64,000 nt of DNA, from the NCBI GenBank assembly GCA_025716815.1, contig JAIXMN010000022.1, positions 372,001 to 436,000 of the forward strand, written 5' to 3'. The notes under the pieces are model-generated. The model saw only the letters and a program-made list of their open reading frames with translations, was not told the DNA's origin and searched no databases. Origin of the DNA: Dichotomocladium elegans. Its lineage: Eukaryota; Mucoromycota; Mucoromycetes; Mucorales; Lichtheimiaceae. Shown here piece by piece: positions 11,430 through 24,057 of the stretch (positions are counted from its first letter, which is position 1; each line of letters opens with the position of its first letter). A program made the translations under genes and the position numbers.

Positions 11430-12798
11430 CCACATACATATCCCTTCTCCATCTACCCTATGACAGCAATGTCGTTATGCATTTTGACTATCTTCTAATC
11501 ATGCCATCCTTCAATGACGCCATTTCGCATTCCTGCTCTCCATACGTCATCCATGTATATTACTTGCACATAAAGATTTTCATGTTCTGTCCTGGGTGTT
11601 GTATTGTGCCCTTAGCGACCTAGTTACCCCGGAATAGTTTGTGCTCAGGGAAAATGCGTCCGCTTTTAATTGCGACCAATGCAGCATCATCGTGAATCAT
11701 GGCGGATATAGATGGTCACCTTGGGGGAGGGGGTTTACGTGAAAAGAGGATGAGCAGAGAGCGTTTGCATACTGTACATCGCCCTCCCCCGCACCAAACA
11801 AGCAAACAAACAAACAGTAAGTAACTCGTCACCCGTCCAAAAAGTTCAGGACAGTTGCATCGGCGAATGGTGAACATGAAGACAAAAGATCACCGCCCTC
11901 CTGGACATCACAGAAGCTACATCTTGCAAGGACTATATATGTGCATAGGATATGACAAAATAAGTGTTGTAATCACGCTATATACCTTATGGGTCTATTT
12001 CATTCTGTCCAGGTTATTTAGAGATGGAGGTGTAAAGTTTTGTGTAACCCTCACCACCAAAAAGGGATCCGCTCTACCTAATCGAGGCAAACAAGACTTG
12101 TTCCATGGATGTCAGCTTTGAGATGGAGGAGGGGACGATGGATGCGTGAAGAGCGCGCTACCTCTCTCTCTCTCGATGCATTATTATTTACTCATCCGTA
12201 CCATTTTTTTCAAGGCCCATGCGACTTACGCCGCTATTCTTTGGGGGTGCCCGTTGTCTCTCTGGTATGATTTGAAGCACATGATAATGGATGGATCGAT
12301 ATATCGTCATCACCCCCCGCAGGCGAATGGCCATTCCAGGTATACAACCGTGATACGCAATATTACAAATGCCTGCTAAGCAAGCGTTTGCCTTTCATGC
12401 GCATGTGTGTCTCTCTCTGTAACGTACTGTACCTGATCAAGTGGTGAGATCCTTGAAAGCAAACATGGACAGGATGCTATTTTCTCTTTTGTGAGCGTGC
12501 GTGTGTTCAAAACGCATGCACATGCCAGCGGATATTAATGGGACGATTTCGTTTAGCGTAGAGGGTCAAGCACGCGATATCTTTGGAAGGACATGAACAA
12601 CGGAACTTGAAAGAATCCTAGTGCTTGGGGGCCACTCAACCAAGAGTCAAGGTAATAAAGCAAACCACGACTGCGCATGAACCCCACCCCTTTTCTCTCA
12701 GCTCTCGTTTCTTTGCCTCCCTCTATTTTTTTTTTTAAAAAAAAATCATTCCACTTCGTCCTCAGAGACACACATACAAAATCATTTCCCTTGGTTCA
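11430..12798. other. Intergenic region, no gene recognised
   Basis: No supported frame. It holds short CT- and CA-rich runs and, at about 12727-12749, an abutting T-run and A-run 50 bp before the next ATG, which may act as a nucleosome-free promoter element. Confidence 0.45.
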
Positions 12799-13335
12799 AT
12801 GGCATTGGATCCTTTTCGGTGCAACACCCACCTGCCGGAAGTTGTCGATCCATTTATTACCGATCTGGCCGATTTTTCTCTCCAACATCATCACCATGAA
12901 CTGCCCACGACGATGAATGCCCCTCCTCCGTCACCTCAGGAACCTTCCAACTTTGACACTGGTTCCACACAAAACGTATCAGCGCCCTTGGAATCAGACG
13001 AGACTCTAGTCAATGATGTTCAACGGCGGATGGCTATGCACAAGCATGCGAGTATGCTCAATCAACTTCTGCGCCAGGCTGCCAGACATTGCAATGGCCG
13101 CCACCACCGCCTCTGCTGCAACACCGACAATGATCCCGCGGAGGCCACCAAGCGCAATTTGAAAAAGAAATCCGCCGCTACGATACTCAAGCGGAGGACA
13201 CGGGCAGTAGCGGCACATCACGTGGTGAAACCGTCGAGAATTCCCATCGCTACAGCGCGCCTGCGAGCCAGAATCGCCGCAACCAGAGCAACAAATGACC
13301 TCGCGGACGCCATAGCGATGGTCAATCTTTCCTGA
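12799..13335 (+). CDS. Orphan basic protein, 178 residues
   Basis: One exon starting at the ATG at 12799. I recognise no family. The N-terminal 40 residues include a His-rich HHHHE segment, followed by a Pro/Ser stretch. A likely helical middle reads NDVQRRMAMHKHASMLNQLL. After an HCNGRHHRLCC cluster the protein becomes strongly basic (KRNLKKKSAATILKRR, RLRARIAATRA). This composition fits a nucleic-acid-associated protein, but nothing identifies one. The 3' flank switches at once to GT- and GA-rich simple sequence. Confidence 0.5.
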   Translation: MALDPFRCNTHLPEVVDPFITDLADFSLQHHHHELPTTMNAPPPSPQEPSNFDTGSTQNVSAPLESDETLVNDVQRRMAMHKHASMLNQLLRQAARHCNGRHHRLCCNTDNDPAEATKRNLKKKSAATILKRRTRAVAAHHVVKPSRIPIATARLRARIAATRATNDLADAIAMVNLS

Positions 13336-13678
13336 ATATCGTTTCCCCATTGCAGGTCTGTGTGTCTGCGCGCGCGTACATGTGCGTGAGGGTGTGAATA
13401 GAGAGAAAGAGCGAGAATGTGTGTGCGGCAGAGAGCGAGCGAGTGAGAGATAGACAGAGACAGAGACAGATAAAAAGAGAGAGTGAGAGAGAAAACTCGC
13501 GTGCGCGCTCTCTTTTCTCGGGCGGGTACATAAATCGTCACCATCATTTCCTTTTAGCCCATTGCAAAGAAAATAATAAGAATATAAGTATGCTGTACGT
13601 AATCGGTGATTATCAAAAGCTATCTCTCTCTCTCTCTCTTTGTGTATGTGTCGTCAAGGTTGATTGGCCAAGTACAGT
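13336..13678. other. Simple-sequence intergenic stretch between convergent genes
   Basis: Rich in GT, GA and CT dinucleotide runs (13352-13400, 13425-13495, 13621-13650). It separates the 3' ends of the orphan basic protein (+) and the MARVEL protein (-). No gene seen. Confidence 0.6.
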
Positions 13679-14755
13679 TTATCGACGGCGCCTGAGGGCG
13701 ACAATAAAGTCCCAGCTGACAAAAATAGCATATGATACAAAGGCAACCATGCCAAAAAAGATGCCAACATTATAAAAGTCGCACCAATGATCATAATGCC
13801 CAGGAGCGCATTTGAACTTTGCCAGCTCGACAATGACGCCAATGCCCCACAGCACTGCCAAGGCGCCATCAATACCGATAATAGTTCCTTGTCCGAGCCT
13901 CTTCGCCGCTGCAGCCTGCCGAAACACAAGCATCAGCACTGTTGCGATATTCCACAGCAGCGAAACAATGGCCTACATCACATTCGGTTAGCTGGCCACA
14001 AAAGATGATTGCTTGCGGCTGCATTGATAAATTCACGTACCACTACGATGAGATAATAGAAACAGGACTTGTTAGAGAATGGAACCGGGTGGTTTGAGTA
14101 CTATTATGTAATTTTTTGTGTGAAATTTGATGAGACCGGGTATCTATCATTTCGCTTCATGAGAAAGCCAAGGCAAAAAACTCACGGGCGATGCTCCGGC
14201 AGCAAAGCCAAGATGGCCAACACCTGCCATGAGCTGGATGAGTCGGAGGGCAAATTGCCGCCTGGATTCGAAAGGAGACCGAGACGTAGCTTGGTGAATG
14301 GCCGCCGACGGAGGAGGAGGCGAGGATGAAGACGACAAGGAGGGCACTTTGGCGTGGTCTGTGCGGGTAACATGGTTGCTGTCGCTTCCCTCGTCCCGGT
14401 ATGCTCCTGCGTATCGGATACCTGCGTACTGGTAAGCATCCGAACTTCCGTAGCCGCTGGGTGTTTGATTGTAACGCGTTCCGGAATACTGGTAAGCGTC
14501 GGTCGGTGATCGATGACTGTCGTCATAGGCATTCACGGCTGGTGAAGGGCTGGCAGTCCACGCAGTGTTTGTCGAATAGGAATGCATTGGATGCTGTTCA
14601 ACCTCCGTCTTATCCTGCCAAGCATTACTGTTGCGAGGCGGTGGCGAGCTTGACCACGCATTCCTTCCGGCTTCTTCGTCCTCGTATGCATTTCCATAAC
14701 GTGGGCTGTCCCAGGCGCTAGGCGCGGGGTCGGCGAATGGGTTATTGTTGGCCAT
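13679..14755 (-). CDS. MARVEL-domain four-helix membrane protein
   Basis: Exons 14755-14186, 14100-14041 and 13972-13679 give 307 residues. The first 170 residues are hydrophilic and disordered, with NPF near the start (a possible EH-domain motif) and an imperfect repeat of Asp-Ala-Tyr-Gln-Tyr units. Four membrane segments follow: FALRLIQLMAGVGHLGFAA; CFYYLIVVAIVSLLWNIATV; IIGIDGALAVLWGIGVIVEL; and NVGIFFGMVAFVSYAIFVSW. The order and the CAPGHYDHWCDFYNVG loop between helices 3 and 4 match fungal MARVEL-like proteins, which sit in plasma membrane or vesicle membranes. The role here is inferred only to that level. It is divergent from fimbrin, whose start lies 408 bp away. Confidence 0.85.
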
Positions 14756-15163
14756 GGTAGGATGTATAGAAGGAAAAAAAAAAGAAAAATAAAAGTGAAG
14801 ACTGTTGTCTGTTGCCAAGGTAGGAATGTGAACCCCTTCCTCTTTCCCCCCCCCCAACAACAATAAATTCACCGCGTACACACAGGAAAGCCCTGTTTAT
14901 GTTCATACATCATGTTGATCATATCATCTACCCGACACCAGCTCAGTCTGGTTTAGAAGAACCGAATTCAAGGAAGTGAGCGGGAAGGAGGGATGTGTGC
15001 CCAAGTGGGATCCTATTTCTCTCTCTCTCTGCATTGGTGTGGTATGAAGTCATACATATTTGTATAGGACTTGTGTAACAGAACTGGGCCTCTCATCTCA
15101 TAACCCGTCTGAGTTAGGTCCGAGCTCATTTTTTCCTTCCACCTTGTTCGCTTACTCGATACA
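14756..15163. promoter_or_regulatory. Shared divergent promoter region, MARVEL gene / fimbrin
   Basis: A 408-bp gap between two divergent starts. It contains an A-rich and C-rich stretch next to the MARVEL start and a CT run at 15019-15030. No clear TATA box was seen for either gene. Confidence 0.45.
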
Positions 15164-17849
15164 ATGCCCATCCTCAACGCATTCACCCTTCAGAAAAAGT
15201 ACCCTGCTTTGCAGGTTAACGATATTAACAGCCTCATTGACCAGTTCAAGTAAGTTTTACTTTCTCTCTTCCCAACTATATGACAGGAAATACACACACG
15301 CGTGTGTGTGTGTGCGCGCGCTCGTTTCGCTTTTTCCCTTTCTTTCCGTCTTTTATTCTACCTCTTCTACCTGCTTTAGTTTATAACCTCGCTTACAGAG
15401 CTGCAAATTAGTGAAATCGATTTGGACGGCGATGGTTTTCTCGACGAAAAGGAAATTCAGAAAGCATGCCAAGGTTCTGGCGTCAGCAGCAGTTACGACG
15501 AGATTCGTGCTACCTTGAAGGAAGTCAGAACGAGTGCAACAAACAAGATCGATGCCGAAGAGTTTATCGAGGTAGAGTATTGTCAGGAAAAGAGAACTGA
15601 GCGGGACAGTCGCGGAGGGGAAGGTCATTGATTGCGTGGGCGGCGGGGAGAGTGAGAGAGGAGAGGGGCATTGGAATGACGACAGAAGACCGACCATGAT
15701 ACACCAACTTGCTGCGCATCCCCTCGGCGGACTTGGCAAAGGGAACATTCCTTTTGCCATGACGGGGTGGGGAGCGGGGCTACCTCTCGTCGGAACCATA
15801 AGATAATGGGTGAAGCGATTGGGAAAAATGAAGGTGTTGCCCCGCATGAGCGTCGGAGATGCGGATTTTGACGATATCTTTTTGTTTGGCAGCTTGCAGC
15901 TCGACTTAAAGAAGGTCGTAATAAGGGTGCATTTGATGTGTACCAGCACAAGATCCGAGTCGCCGGTACCAACGCAAATACCACTCATACAATCAACGAG
16001 GACGAACGTACCGAATTTACCCGGCACATCAACAGCGTCATGGCAGGAGATCCCCATGTCGGCCACCGCTTGCCAATTCCTACCAACACAATGCAATTGT
16101 TTGATGAATGCAGGGGTATGTATCTTTTTCTCGGCTGAAAGAAAAAAGAGGCCCGAGCTCTAACCTAAAATTTTAGACGGTCTGATCCTGTGTAAGCTCA
16201 TTAATGATGCGGTCCCCGATACCATCGACGAACGTGTCCTCAATGCGTCCAAGAAAATCAACAATTTCCAGATGGTCGAAAACAATAACATTGTCATCAA
16301 CTCTGCCAAGGCCATCGGATGCTCAGTTGTTAACATTGGTCCCCAGGATATCATCGAAGCACGCGAGCACTTGATTCTCGGCCTTATCTGGCAGATCATC
16401 AAACGGGGTCTGCTCAGCAAGATCGATATCAAGCTTCACCCTGAGCTTTACCGTTTGCTCGAGGATGGCGAGACTCTCGACGAGTTCCTCAAGCTGCCGC
16501 CTGACCAGATTCTGCTGCGTTGGTTCAACTACCACTTGAAAGCTGCCAACTGGGACCGCAGGTGAGACAATGAATGGACGATGGAGAGAAGATAGAGCAA
16601 GGTATTCTGAACGACTCCATTGTAGAGTCAAGAACTTTAGCAAGGATATCGCTGATGGCGAGAACTACACGATCTTGTTGAACCAGCTCAAACCCGAAAC
16701 GTGCTCCCGTGCCCCGCTTCAGGAGCGGGATCTACTCCGCCGCGCTGAAATGGTTCTTGACAACGCTGAGGCTATTGGCTGCCGCAAATACCTGACTCCC
16801 ACTGCCCTGGTGGCCGGCAATCCGAAGCTAAACCTGGCTTTTGTCGCTCATCTCTTCAACACCCACCCTGGCCTTGATCCGTTGACGGAGGAGGAAGCTC
16901 CTGAGATCGAACCCTTCGACGCCGAGGGCGAACGTGAGGCTAGAAGTAAGTTGAGGCAATCGTGGGATAGTCTCAAGTGGAGAAAGTAATTCATCTGTGC
17001 TTGTATTGAATGTAGTGTTCACCCTCTGGCTCAACAGTCTTAATGTCGAGCCAGGAGTGTACAACTTGTTCGAGGATCTCAAGGACGGTCTTATTCTCTT
17101 GCAAGCGTTCGATAAAGTGATTCCTGGCATTGTTAATTGGCGGGCTGTCAACAAGAAGCAGCCTTTATCCCGTTTCAAACAGATCGAGAACGATAACTAC
17201 TGCGTCCAGCTCGGCCAGGAGCGTCGGTTCTCATTAGTCGGAATTCAGGGCGCTGATATTGCCGACGGTACCAGGACCTTGACACTTGCCCTCGTATGGC
17301 AGCTGATGCGCGAAAACATCATCCATACCCTCCAATCTCTTACCAAGGGTGGCCGGCAAGTGACGGACCAGGACATGGTTCGCTGGGCTAACGAGGCAGT
17401 TCAGCGCGGTGGCAAGACCAGTCGCATGCAATCCTTCCGTGATCCTTCATTGCGCACTGGTACATTTTTCCTCGATGTCTTGAACGGCTTAAAACCTGGA
17501 TATGTGGATTACTCCCTTGTAACGCCCGGACGGACAGGTAAACCCGATATGCGTCATGGCTGTGTGTTTCGGAATAGATAAAGTTAATACATATTTGTCA
17601 CGAATTTAGAGGAGGATGCCTTCAACAATGCCAAGCTTGCTATTTCTATTGCCCGTAAATTGGGTGCTACTATCTTCTTGGTGCCCGAGGACATTGTGGA
17701 AGTCAGATCAAAGATGGTAAAGTGATGACTTAGCTGGTCAAGACCAAATATGTTAAACAGGGATGATAACTCACCTTTATTACCATGATTGTTAGAACTT
17801 AACCTTCATCGGCAGCTTGATGATGGTCGACAGACAACATCACGCTTAA
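15164..17849 (+). CDS. SAC6: Fimbrin/plastin, actin-bundling protein
   Basis: Eight exons: 15164-15249, 15412-15571, 15893-16115, 16177-16561, 16626-16945, 17016-17537, 17610-17716 and 17796-17849. Every junction keeps phase, giving 618 residues, close to the usual fimbrin length. The N-terminus has an EF-hand loop ([12 protein letters not shown]). Four calponin-homology domains follow: the first starts near [16 protein letters not shown] with [11 protein letters not shown], the third near [20 protein letters not shown]. The C-terminus has the family ending [11 protein letters not shown]. Fimbrin crosslinks actin filaments into bundles at endocytic patches, cables and the contractile ring; calcium binding by the EF hands may modulate this. 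Exon 2 starts at 15412 because earlier acceptors lead to stops. Confidence 0.95.
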
Positions 17850-18439
17850 AGATCACCTTCTCTTATTTCTGAAGAGAATGTTTCCATCTACACAAGTATC
17901 AATAATTATTTCCCGAAATAAATTTCTCATAAATTGTTATAAGGTTGACATACTACATGAGAGTATGGTTGGTTTGTACGTGACCTACGAGCGGGAGTAT
18001 GGGCAAGGATGGAAGAAGTCGTTAGGTTGGACTTTGACGAAACAAAATAATCCGGTCCAAGGACGATCGCGCGTCGAGAGGATAGCATAGCAGTGTCATT
18101 GACGAGCCATTCAACGCCTGCAGCGTCCCAAGCACTTGATGCAGGCATGAAGTTTGAGACGACATCTATGTCTCTTGGAAGTAAAACCTTTTTACCTTCG
18201 GTCGAAGATTGGGGCAGGTGACAGGCAGCCATGGGAGTAGACGATGGTATGGCTGCCAACGGTCCTTGGTACTTTTTTTTTTTTACCTCCCTGAATCTTT
18301 ACGAATTGTTTTCTTAGCAGGATGCTGTGTCGATGAAGAAACGGGTTCGTCATCTGTCTCTCTGGAGAGAGCCGAGCAGTTTATCTTTTGGATATTGCCG
18401 GCGAATGGAATGAGGAAGGCCCTTCTCGCTGCAAAAGGT

Positions 18440-18917
18440 GACGACGGATTCCAGTCGATAGAGCTCAAGCGCTCCGTTTTACGGGCGGACCCACACCGCA
18501 TAAGCCTGCAGGTGCATCCTGAGCCGAGTAAAACTAGTCAATGACACACTACTAGCAAGCTCCTCGAACGTTCGTTTCTCAGGGCGAGATCAGCTTAAGA
18601 TGGTCAATGAAAACGTCGGGCTGAAGGACTACAGCGGAAACTTTGTCAGCTATGCTCATACAAATTCCTCCCTGAGGGAAACCAAAGATGTTCAACAAGC
18701 TACCACAGGCAGTACGATACTGTCTTTTGATACCATTCGCTATGTCAAGAATGGAAAGCAGGTACTGTTGTGATCTATAATCTGTGCCCGATGGTGTGGT
18801 TACAAGTTTGAATGACATAGGCTGAAAGGATGTGTGCTTCAAGCTATTATTATTTGCCTATATCATTTCTTGCAACATGAGAGGTACCAAATCCGCCGAG
18901 GAATCGGTCTCTTGCAT
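18440..18917. repeat. Dispersed degenerate repeat, copy 1
   Basis: About 480 bp closely matching 31357-32193 in the same orientation, including GACGGATTCCAGTCGA at its left end and CGAGGAATCGGTCTCTTG at its right end. Plus-strand bases from about 18587 to 18775 are an open frame (starting DQLKMVNENVG, including TGSTILSFDTIRYVKNGK) that is broken by single-base deletions in copy 2. The minus strand is also partly open. Family and strand are unknown; decay of a formerly coding mobile or multicopy element is my inference. Confidence 0.7.
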
Positions 18918-20549
18918 GCGGCTCGCGTTTGGATGGGACAAGATAACGATTGACACATATATATGGCAGTGTAAGAACCATCGGGTCTGTTCGTAGGGGT
19001 GTGCGCGAGGTCTATGCGCGTACTAACTTCGGAAATCAGTCGGCCTTTCCCATAGGCAATTTCATGGGAGACCCTCTACTGTGAAAATAAAAAAGGGCTC
19101 AAGCTTCTACTGCAGACGCGTGGGTTTCAAGTTTTTCATTGACGAACATGTGCAGGATGAGCGTCATGTCTCAATGAGACCTTATCGAGTTATAAGCGAG
19201 TGCCGAATCAGCGACCCTTCCGCCAACAGCTGGAAGAAGCTGGTACAATATCCGCTGCTCTTTGTAGATGCAACCATCAGAACTGCATAGGAAGTACCGT
19301 AGAGGGTCGTCCTCAGTGGCCCACATATTTCACCGTGAAGTGCAATGAACGGCTAGGATGCAAGCCCCGGAGTTCGAGTAGCGAAATGTAAGAGTATGAA
19401 GGACACGAGGATCGTGAAGACCATATCGACACATACGGCGGCAACCAAGACCACGGCGGAGGGCACACAACTTCATTTTGCCTGCTAGAATCCTTGACAT
19501 CTTTACCTCTTTTTTGCTTTTTGGATGTCTTTCCATGTATGTACCGTACATATTGCACTAGACCGACATCCTCTTCTTTCTATTACATGATGTCTATACT
19601 CACAATCCGCCTATACTCAATGCCACTATTTAATTGCATATAACTTGGCTCAGAATATCAAAATCATGCAAGGCGAATCGACTCATTCAGAGCCAGTTGG
19701 CTCTGTCTCTTTTTTGTCTACCTTCAGAGCCCTCAGGTTTTGTTCTTGTTGTGCTTGTAGGTTTTCTTTTGAGTTCTGTTACTATCGTAATCTGATTTTC
19801 CATGACACCGCGCTTCCAGTCTGATCATTCATCCAAACCGCAACTATATGCTCCATGTAAATGTAGAGCTGTGTGTTTATTCATTAAGGAGGATTGCATC
19901 TCAGCGACTCGTTTTTTTCGGTCCCTTTGTTTTTCATACCTAGCTTGGACTCTCAAACCGTCACATGGATTATGTTCTTCATTAAGCATACGTGGATGAC
20001 CCCATGTTCGTTCTTCTTAATGACGCACCTAAAGCCTTCTGCATCATCGGGATATATACATAAAGACAACCCCATAGTTACTGTTGCAAGGTGGACTACG
20101 CACATAGATAGCCAGTAAAGGAACAAAGAGATCGAGGGGCATATCATAATGATTGCTCATTTGAGAGTGATGAATGAAAAGGGTTACATCTAATATGACT
20201 CATGCACAGTCTGGCTTGTGATCTATAGTAAGTTAAGGAAATTACATGTAAATATTTGGTATCATTTATCATTCAGCAAGATTTTCGAGATTATGCTTGA
20301 GTCGGGACACACTTAACTTTTTTTCTTTCTGGAGAGATGGAGTTGCACACGTGGACAAATGAGAGGACGATAAATTCGGATCTCTGGAAATCACGAAAGG
20401 TAGATATGTTTTATGTGTTCCGTGAAGCCCCAAAGGTAAAATGGCTGATCATGTTTGTATGATGTTTGGGAAATACACATACACAAATACGTAGACTTTA
20501 ACACAACGAACTACACAGACTCTTGGGGGTGGTCAGACTGAGAGAACGA

Positions 20550-20566
20550 GCGCGCGCGCGCGCGCG
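20550..20566. repeat. GC dinucleotide alternation
   Basis: Seventeen bases of uninterrupted alternating G and C, about 130 bp upstream of the mS41 ATG. Such sequence can adopt Z-DNA; any role is speculative. Confidence 0.7.
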
Positions 20567-20698
20567 TTGTTTTCCCCAAAGTTCTTTCGGTCTTTGAAAA
20601 ATGGAGTGGAGGGGGGGGTGGAGGGTGGCCCAACACACACACACAAATCGATGGCTCCATTTTTTTTTTTTTTGCACTAAACACAAGCCCATTTTGAC

Positions 20699-21262
20699 AT
20701 GCTTCCTTCATTGAGAATTTCAGTTGCTCGAGGTGTTCGCTTCACGCACACAGTTTCCGGAAATGTTCCTGCCCCACGCGGTAATGCAGGCTTTTTGCAG
20801 GAGGCTTGATCTGATTCTTTACTAAAATGCCATTGCGTTCGAAGGAAATATCAAGGAACCCGCTGATTTCCTTTCTGCGATCGGCCGCAACTGTGATGAA
20901 TATGCTACCAAATTTGAGGTAAGAATAGCTCGTGACCAAAGTGGCCGAGGAGGGGGTGGGGGAAAAGAGGACGAAGCGCTGGGCGGAGGGTGAGAAATAA
21001 GAAGTAACCGTTCGGGGCAATCCATGATCTATTGTCAGACCTGGGAGAGTCTCTTCATCACCGATAGCCGGACAATGCGCAACGAGTTCGCGATTCCCAC
21101 CAAGCAGAGAAAGTAAGCTGAGAAGAAAGAGGAGATCAGACGAGCGCATGGGGCTAATGGGAACGTTTGAATTGTAGGTACATTCTGGCATGGCGGGAGT
21201 GGTACCGGCAAGGGCAGGATTTGCATGCTGTTCCTGTTGCGAAACCCAAAAAGAAGAAATAA
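20699..21262 (+). CDS. FYV4: Mitochondrial small-ribosomal-subunit protein mS41 (IGR motif)
   Basis: Exons 20699-20780, 20845-20918, 21039-21112 and 21178-21262 give 104 residues. The N-terminus (LPSLRISVARGVRFTHTVSG) is a mitochondrial presequence: basic, hydroxylated and free of acids. The core reads DFLSAIGRNCDEYATKFETW, then a linker, then IPTKQRKYILAWREWYRQG; this is the IGR motif of yeast Fyv4/mS41. The C-terminus is lysine-rich (KPKKKK). Intron 1 contains TACTAA, a perfect branch site, 20 bp before its acceptor. The protein binds in the mitoribosomal small subunit according to the family. A long minus-strand frame over the same DNA is a shadow. Confidence 0.9.
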
Positions 21263-21989
21263 ACAACAGAAGGCTGATTGTTCCCAAAAGCGTAAACACA
21301 CACTCTCCCTTTCCCCCCCCCTCTATTCTTTTTCGCGTGCGCGAGATTGATAGTCGGGGACAAACAGCAAGTAGGGCGTCAGATCTGCATTGTGCACGCA
21401 GACTCTGTTTGGCATTGCAGCGAGTGCAATACATGAGGTGACAACGTGACTCAACTGAGGATAGCGTGTGTGTGTGTGTGTGTACGTGCATGGGACAATG
21501 GGGGAGCACATATCTATTACTTTATTTCACCCGATATGCGGAAACGGCGATTGGTGGTCATGGCAAAGAAATTGTAACACACGGCGTAACGCATCGGGTA
21601 GTGTTGAAGACGAAGCGGGGATATTCGGATGAAGTTGTACAAGGTGTGTGATTCCCCTACATGGTTATGGAAACCCATGTGGGGTTTCTTATATGCAAAT
21701 GTGACAGCCCCGAAGAAAGGAGACATCCTGGGAGTGCGAGATAGTCCACAGGACAGGAACTGAAGCGAGGGAGAGGGCGAGCGAATGATCAAAACGCCGT
21801 CTGTGTTTCAATTGGGGGTGAATAGGTTGGTCTAAAGCAAATAAGACCTTCCGTATGTGCGTATATAAATATATATGTATATGTGTATGTGTATACTTGC
21901 GTATAATTGAGGACAGCACCGTGCCACAAAAAGTTCTGCTCTCTTCTTTCCTCCCCTTCCCCTTTCTTTGTCCGTACAAGCCCACCGCC
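21263..21989. other. Intergenic region, no gene recognised
   Basis: Contains a TG run at 21464-21483, an AT/GT tract at about 21865-21900 and a CT-rich leader just before the transporter start. Frames on both strands look like translations of these runs. Confidence 0.5.
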
Positions 21990-24057
21990 ATGGGCAAAAC
22001 CAAGAAGCGCCATAATAACAGCAAGATCCGGCCCAATTCTCAGCCAGGTGCCGATGGGAGGATCAATGGCGATCGCGCAGCTCATCTGCCCAGTGCTGGT
22101 CATTCTCCTTTCCAGCCCCTCAACCTGTTCTTTCAACGATCCCGCAATCCCCGCTACTCTGCGATTCCCGAGTCTCAGGTGCGTTTGCGCTCGAACCAAA
22201 CAGAGATAGGTTTGATTGACGCTTGAATAGCATGACTCTCACAACTACTGTAATAACAACAACACCATTTTAATTGACATGGATTATGACAGTGCAACAA
22301 CCACCACAACCACTTTGAACAACAGCAGTAGACCCAATGCACCTTTGACCATATACAATTCAGATGCCGAAACTGCCGAATCAAGGCAGGATTCGCTAGA
22401 AGAAGATGTCTGCTTTCCTCCATCCGGGGAAAAGACCGGCGGCATCGACTTTGAAGCACTCGAAGAGTTTATCCAAGAAGAGCAGCGCCCCAAGGACCAA
22501 CCCCGACGAAGGCGACTCTCAAACATGTCCAGAAAATTTGGAAGCTTTTACGGCGATCGGATCAAGGTGAGTGACCGATCGATATTATTACTTGCATACG
22601 GTTGCTATGTTGATCTTCAACGTCGTCGTCTTACCAGCATCCTGATGATCCCGACAACACCTATCGTATCACCTTTTATTCACCATCCGAAACTGCCAGT
22701 ATCCATGCACGGACCATGAGCGAGATCCCACCCAACGGAGAAAGACTGAGCAGCCTGATGAAAAAAGGCTGTTTCTGGATCGATATCTTATCGCCTACAG
22801 ACGCTGAGATGAAGGCACTCGGCAAGGTAGGCTTGCATCAAGTGCCGCGTCTCCGCTGCAGTTGTCATGCCGGCTAACGATAAAAGCAACGTAGGTTTTC
22901 CGGATCCACCCTCTCACCTTGGAAGACATCAGTATGGAAGAGCAACGCGAGAAGTGCGAGGTCTTTAAGAATTATTATTTCATCTGTTTCCGCACATTTG
23001 ACCAGGACCCGTACTCGGTCACCTATTTACAACCGCTCAGCATTTACATCATCATTCTCAAAGAAGGTGTTCTCACCGTAAGTTCGTTCTTCAATCTCTC
23101 TGCGCCTTGCTCTCCAAGTGGGATAGACAGACTGGGTCTAACTAGAATACATGATCAACGAACAGTTTCGGTTTCGACCCATTCCTCATCCCTATAGCGT
23201 CCGCAAACGAATCAAGCAGCTCAAGGACTATATTCATGTGACACCAGGTGCGTAATAGGTGTTACAACGGGGGAGTGGCTCTTTTTTAAGATAGCGTGGC
23301 TATATATAGACTGGATTGCGTATGCGATATTGGACGACATCACCGACTCTTTCGCGCCCTTAATTCGAACGATTGAATTCGAGGTTGATTCCATTGACGA
23401 GTTGGTGCTAATACTGAAGGAATCCGAGCAGTCTGACATGTTACGGCGAATTGGGTATTGTCGAAAACGGATGATGGGTTTATTACGGCTGCTCGTTTCC
23501 AAAGCGGACGTTGTCAAGACACTCATCAAGCGGGGCGAGACACAGGCCATTGACGGGACTCGGCCCGCCCTTTCCAGCGAGGTGGCGCTCTACCTGGGAG
23601 ATGTACAAGGTATATATGAGCAAAAGGGGCTGATGCGGATTGATTTATTGACGCTTTGTCCTGTGACCGATGGCGACAGATCACATTATCACCATGCTTC
23701 AGTCCCTCAATCACTACGAAAAGATCTCGTCACGCTCCCATTCTAATTATCTTGCGCAGATCTCCATCGAAATGACACAGACCAACAATGAAATCAACGA
23801 TGTCCTCTCCAAGCTCACCGCATTGGGAAGCGTCCTCATACCCATGAATCTGGTCACTGGTTTGTGGGGCATGAATGTCCAGGTTCCTGGCCAGAATCAG
23901 GTGAGATTCCTTCGTCCTCTCCGACTCTATCAGACATAGACTGATTTTCTTCTTGTTGAGATAGGAGGACTTGACCTGGTTCATCAGCATTATGAGCTCC
24001 ATTCTCTTTTTTTGTATAACTTCTACGCTATTGATGAAATATTACAATATTGTATAG
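21990..24057 (+). CDS. CorA-family magnesium transporter (ALR/MNR2 type)
   Basis: Eight exons: 21990-22178, 22231-22566, 22638-22826, 22895-23077, 23166-23247, 23310-23609, 23680-23900 and 23965-24057; all phases agree and give 530 residues. The cytosolic N-terminal half starts basic (GKTKKRHNNSKIRPN) and includes CFWIDILSPTDAEM, VFRIHPLTLEDI and FRFRPIPHPYSVRKRI. Two closing helices follow: LTALGSVLIPMNLVTGLWG, then the GMN signature at residues 490-492, then WFISIMSSILFFCITSTLL. GMN is the ion-selectivity motif of CorA channels. Yeast relatives work at the plasma membrane (Alr1/2) or vacuole (Mnr2); the sequence does not decide which. The chain ends only six residues after the last helix. 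Confidence 0.93.

Larger units (their letters stand above)
17850..20698. other. Gene-poor region with decayed sequence
   Basis: No intact gene. Short protein-like segments occur on both strands (for example plus 19081-19290, minus 19313-19558) but are closed by stops and fit no recognised family. The repeat copy at 18440-18917 lies here. Near 20550 is a GC alternation and around 20600-20670 G-, CA- and T-runs precede the mS41 start. Confidence 0.5.

Noticed and set aside
20742..21509. 255-codon minus-strand frame
   Set aside because: It overlaps the mS41 exons on the opposite strand; its translation is made of shadows of those exons and CA runs.
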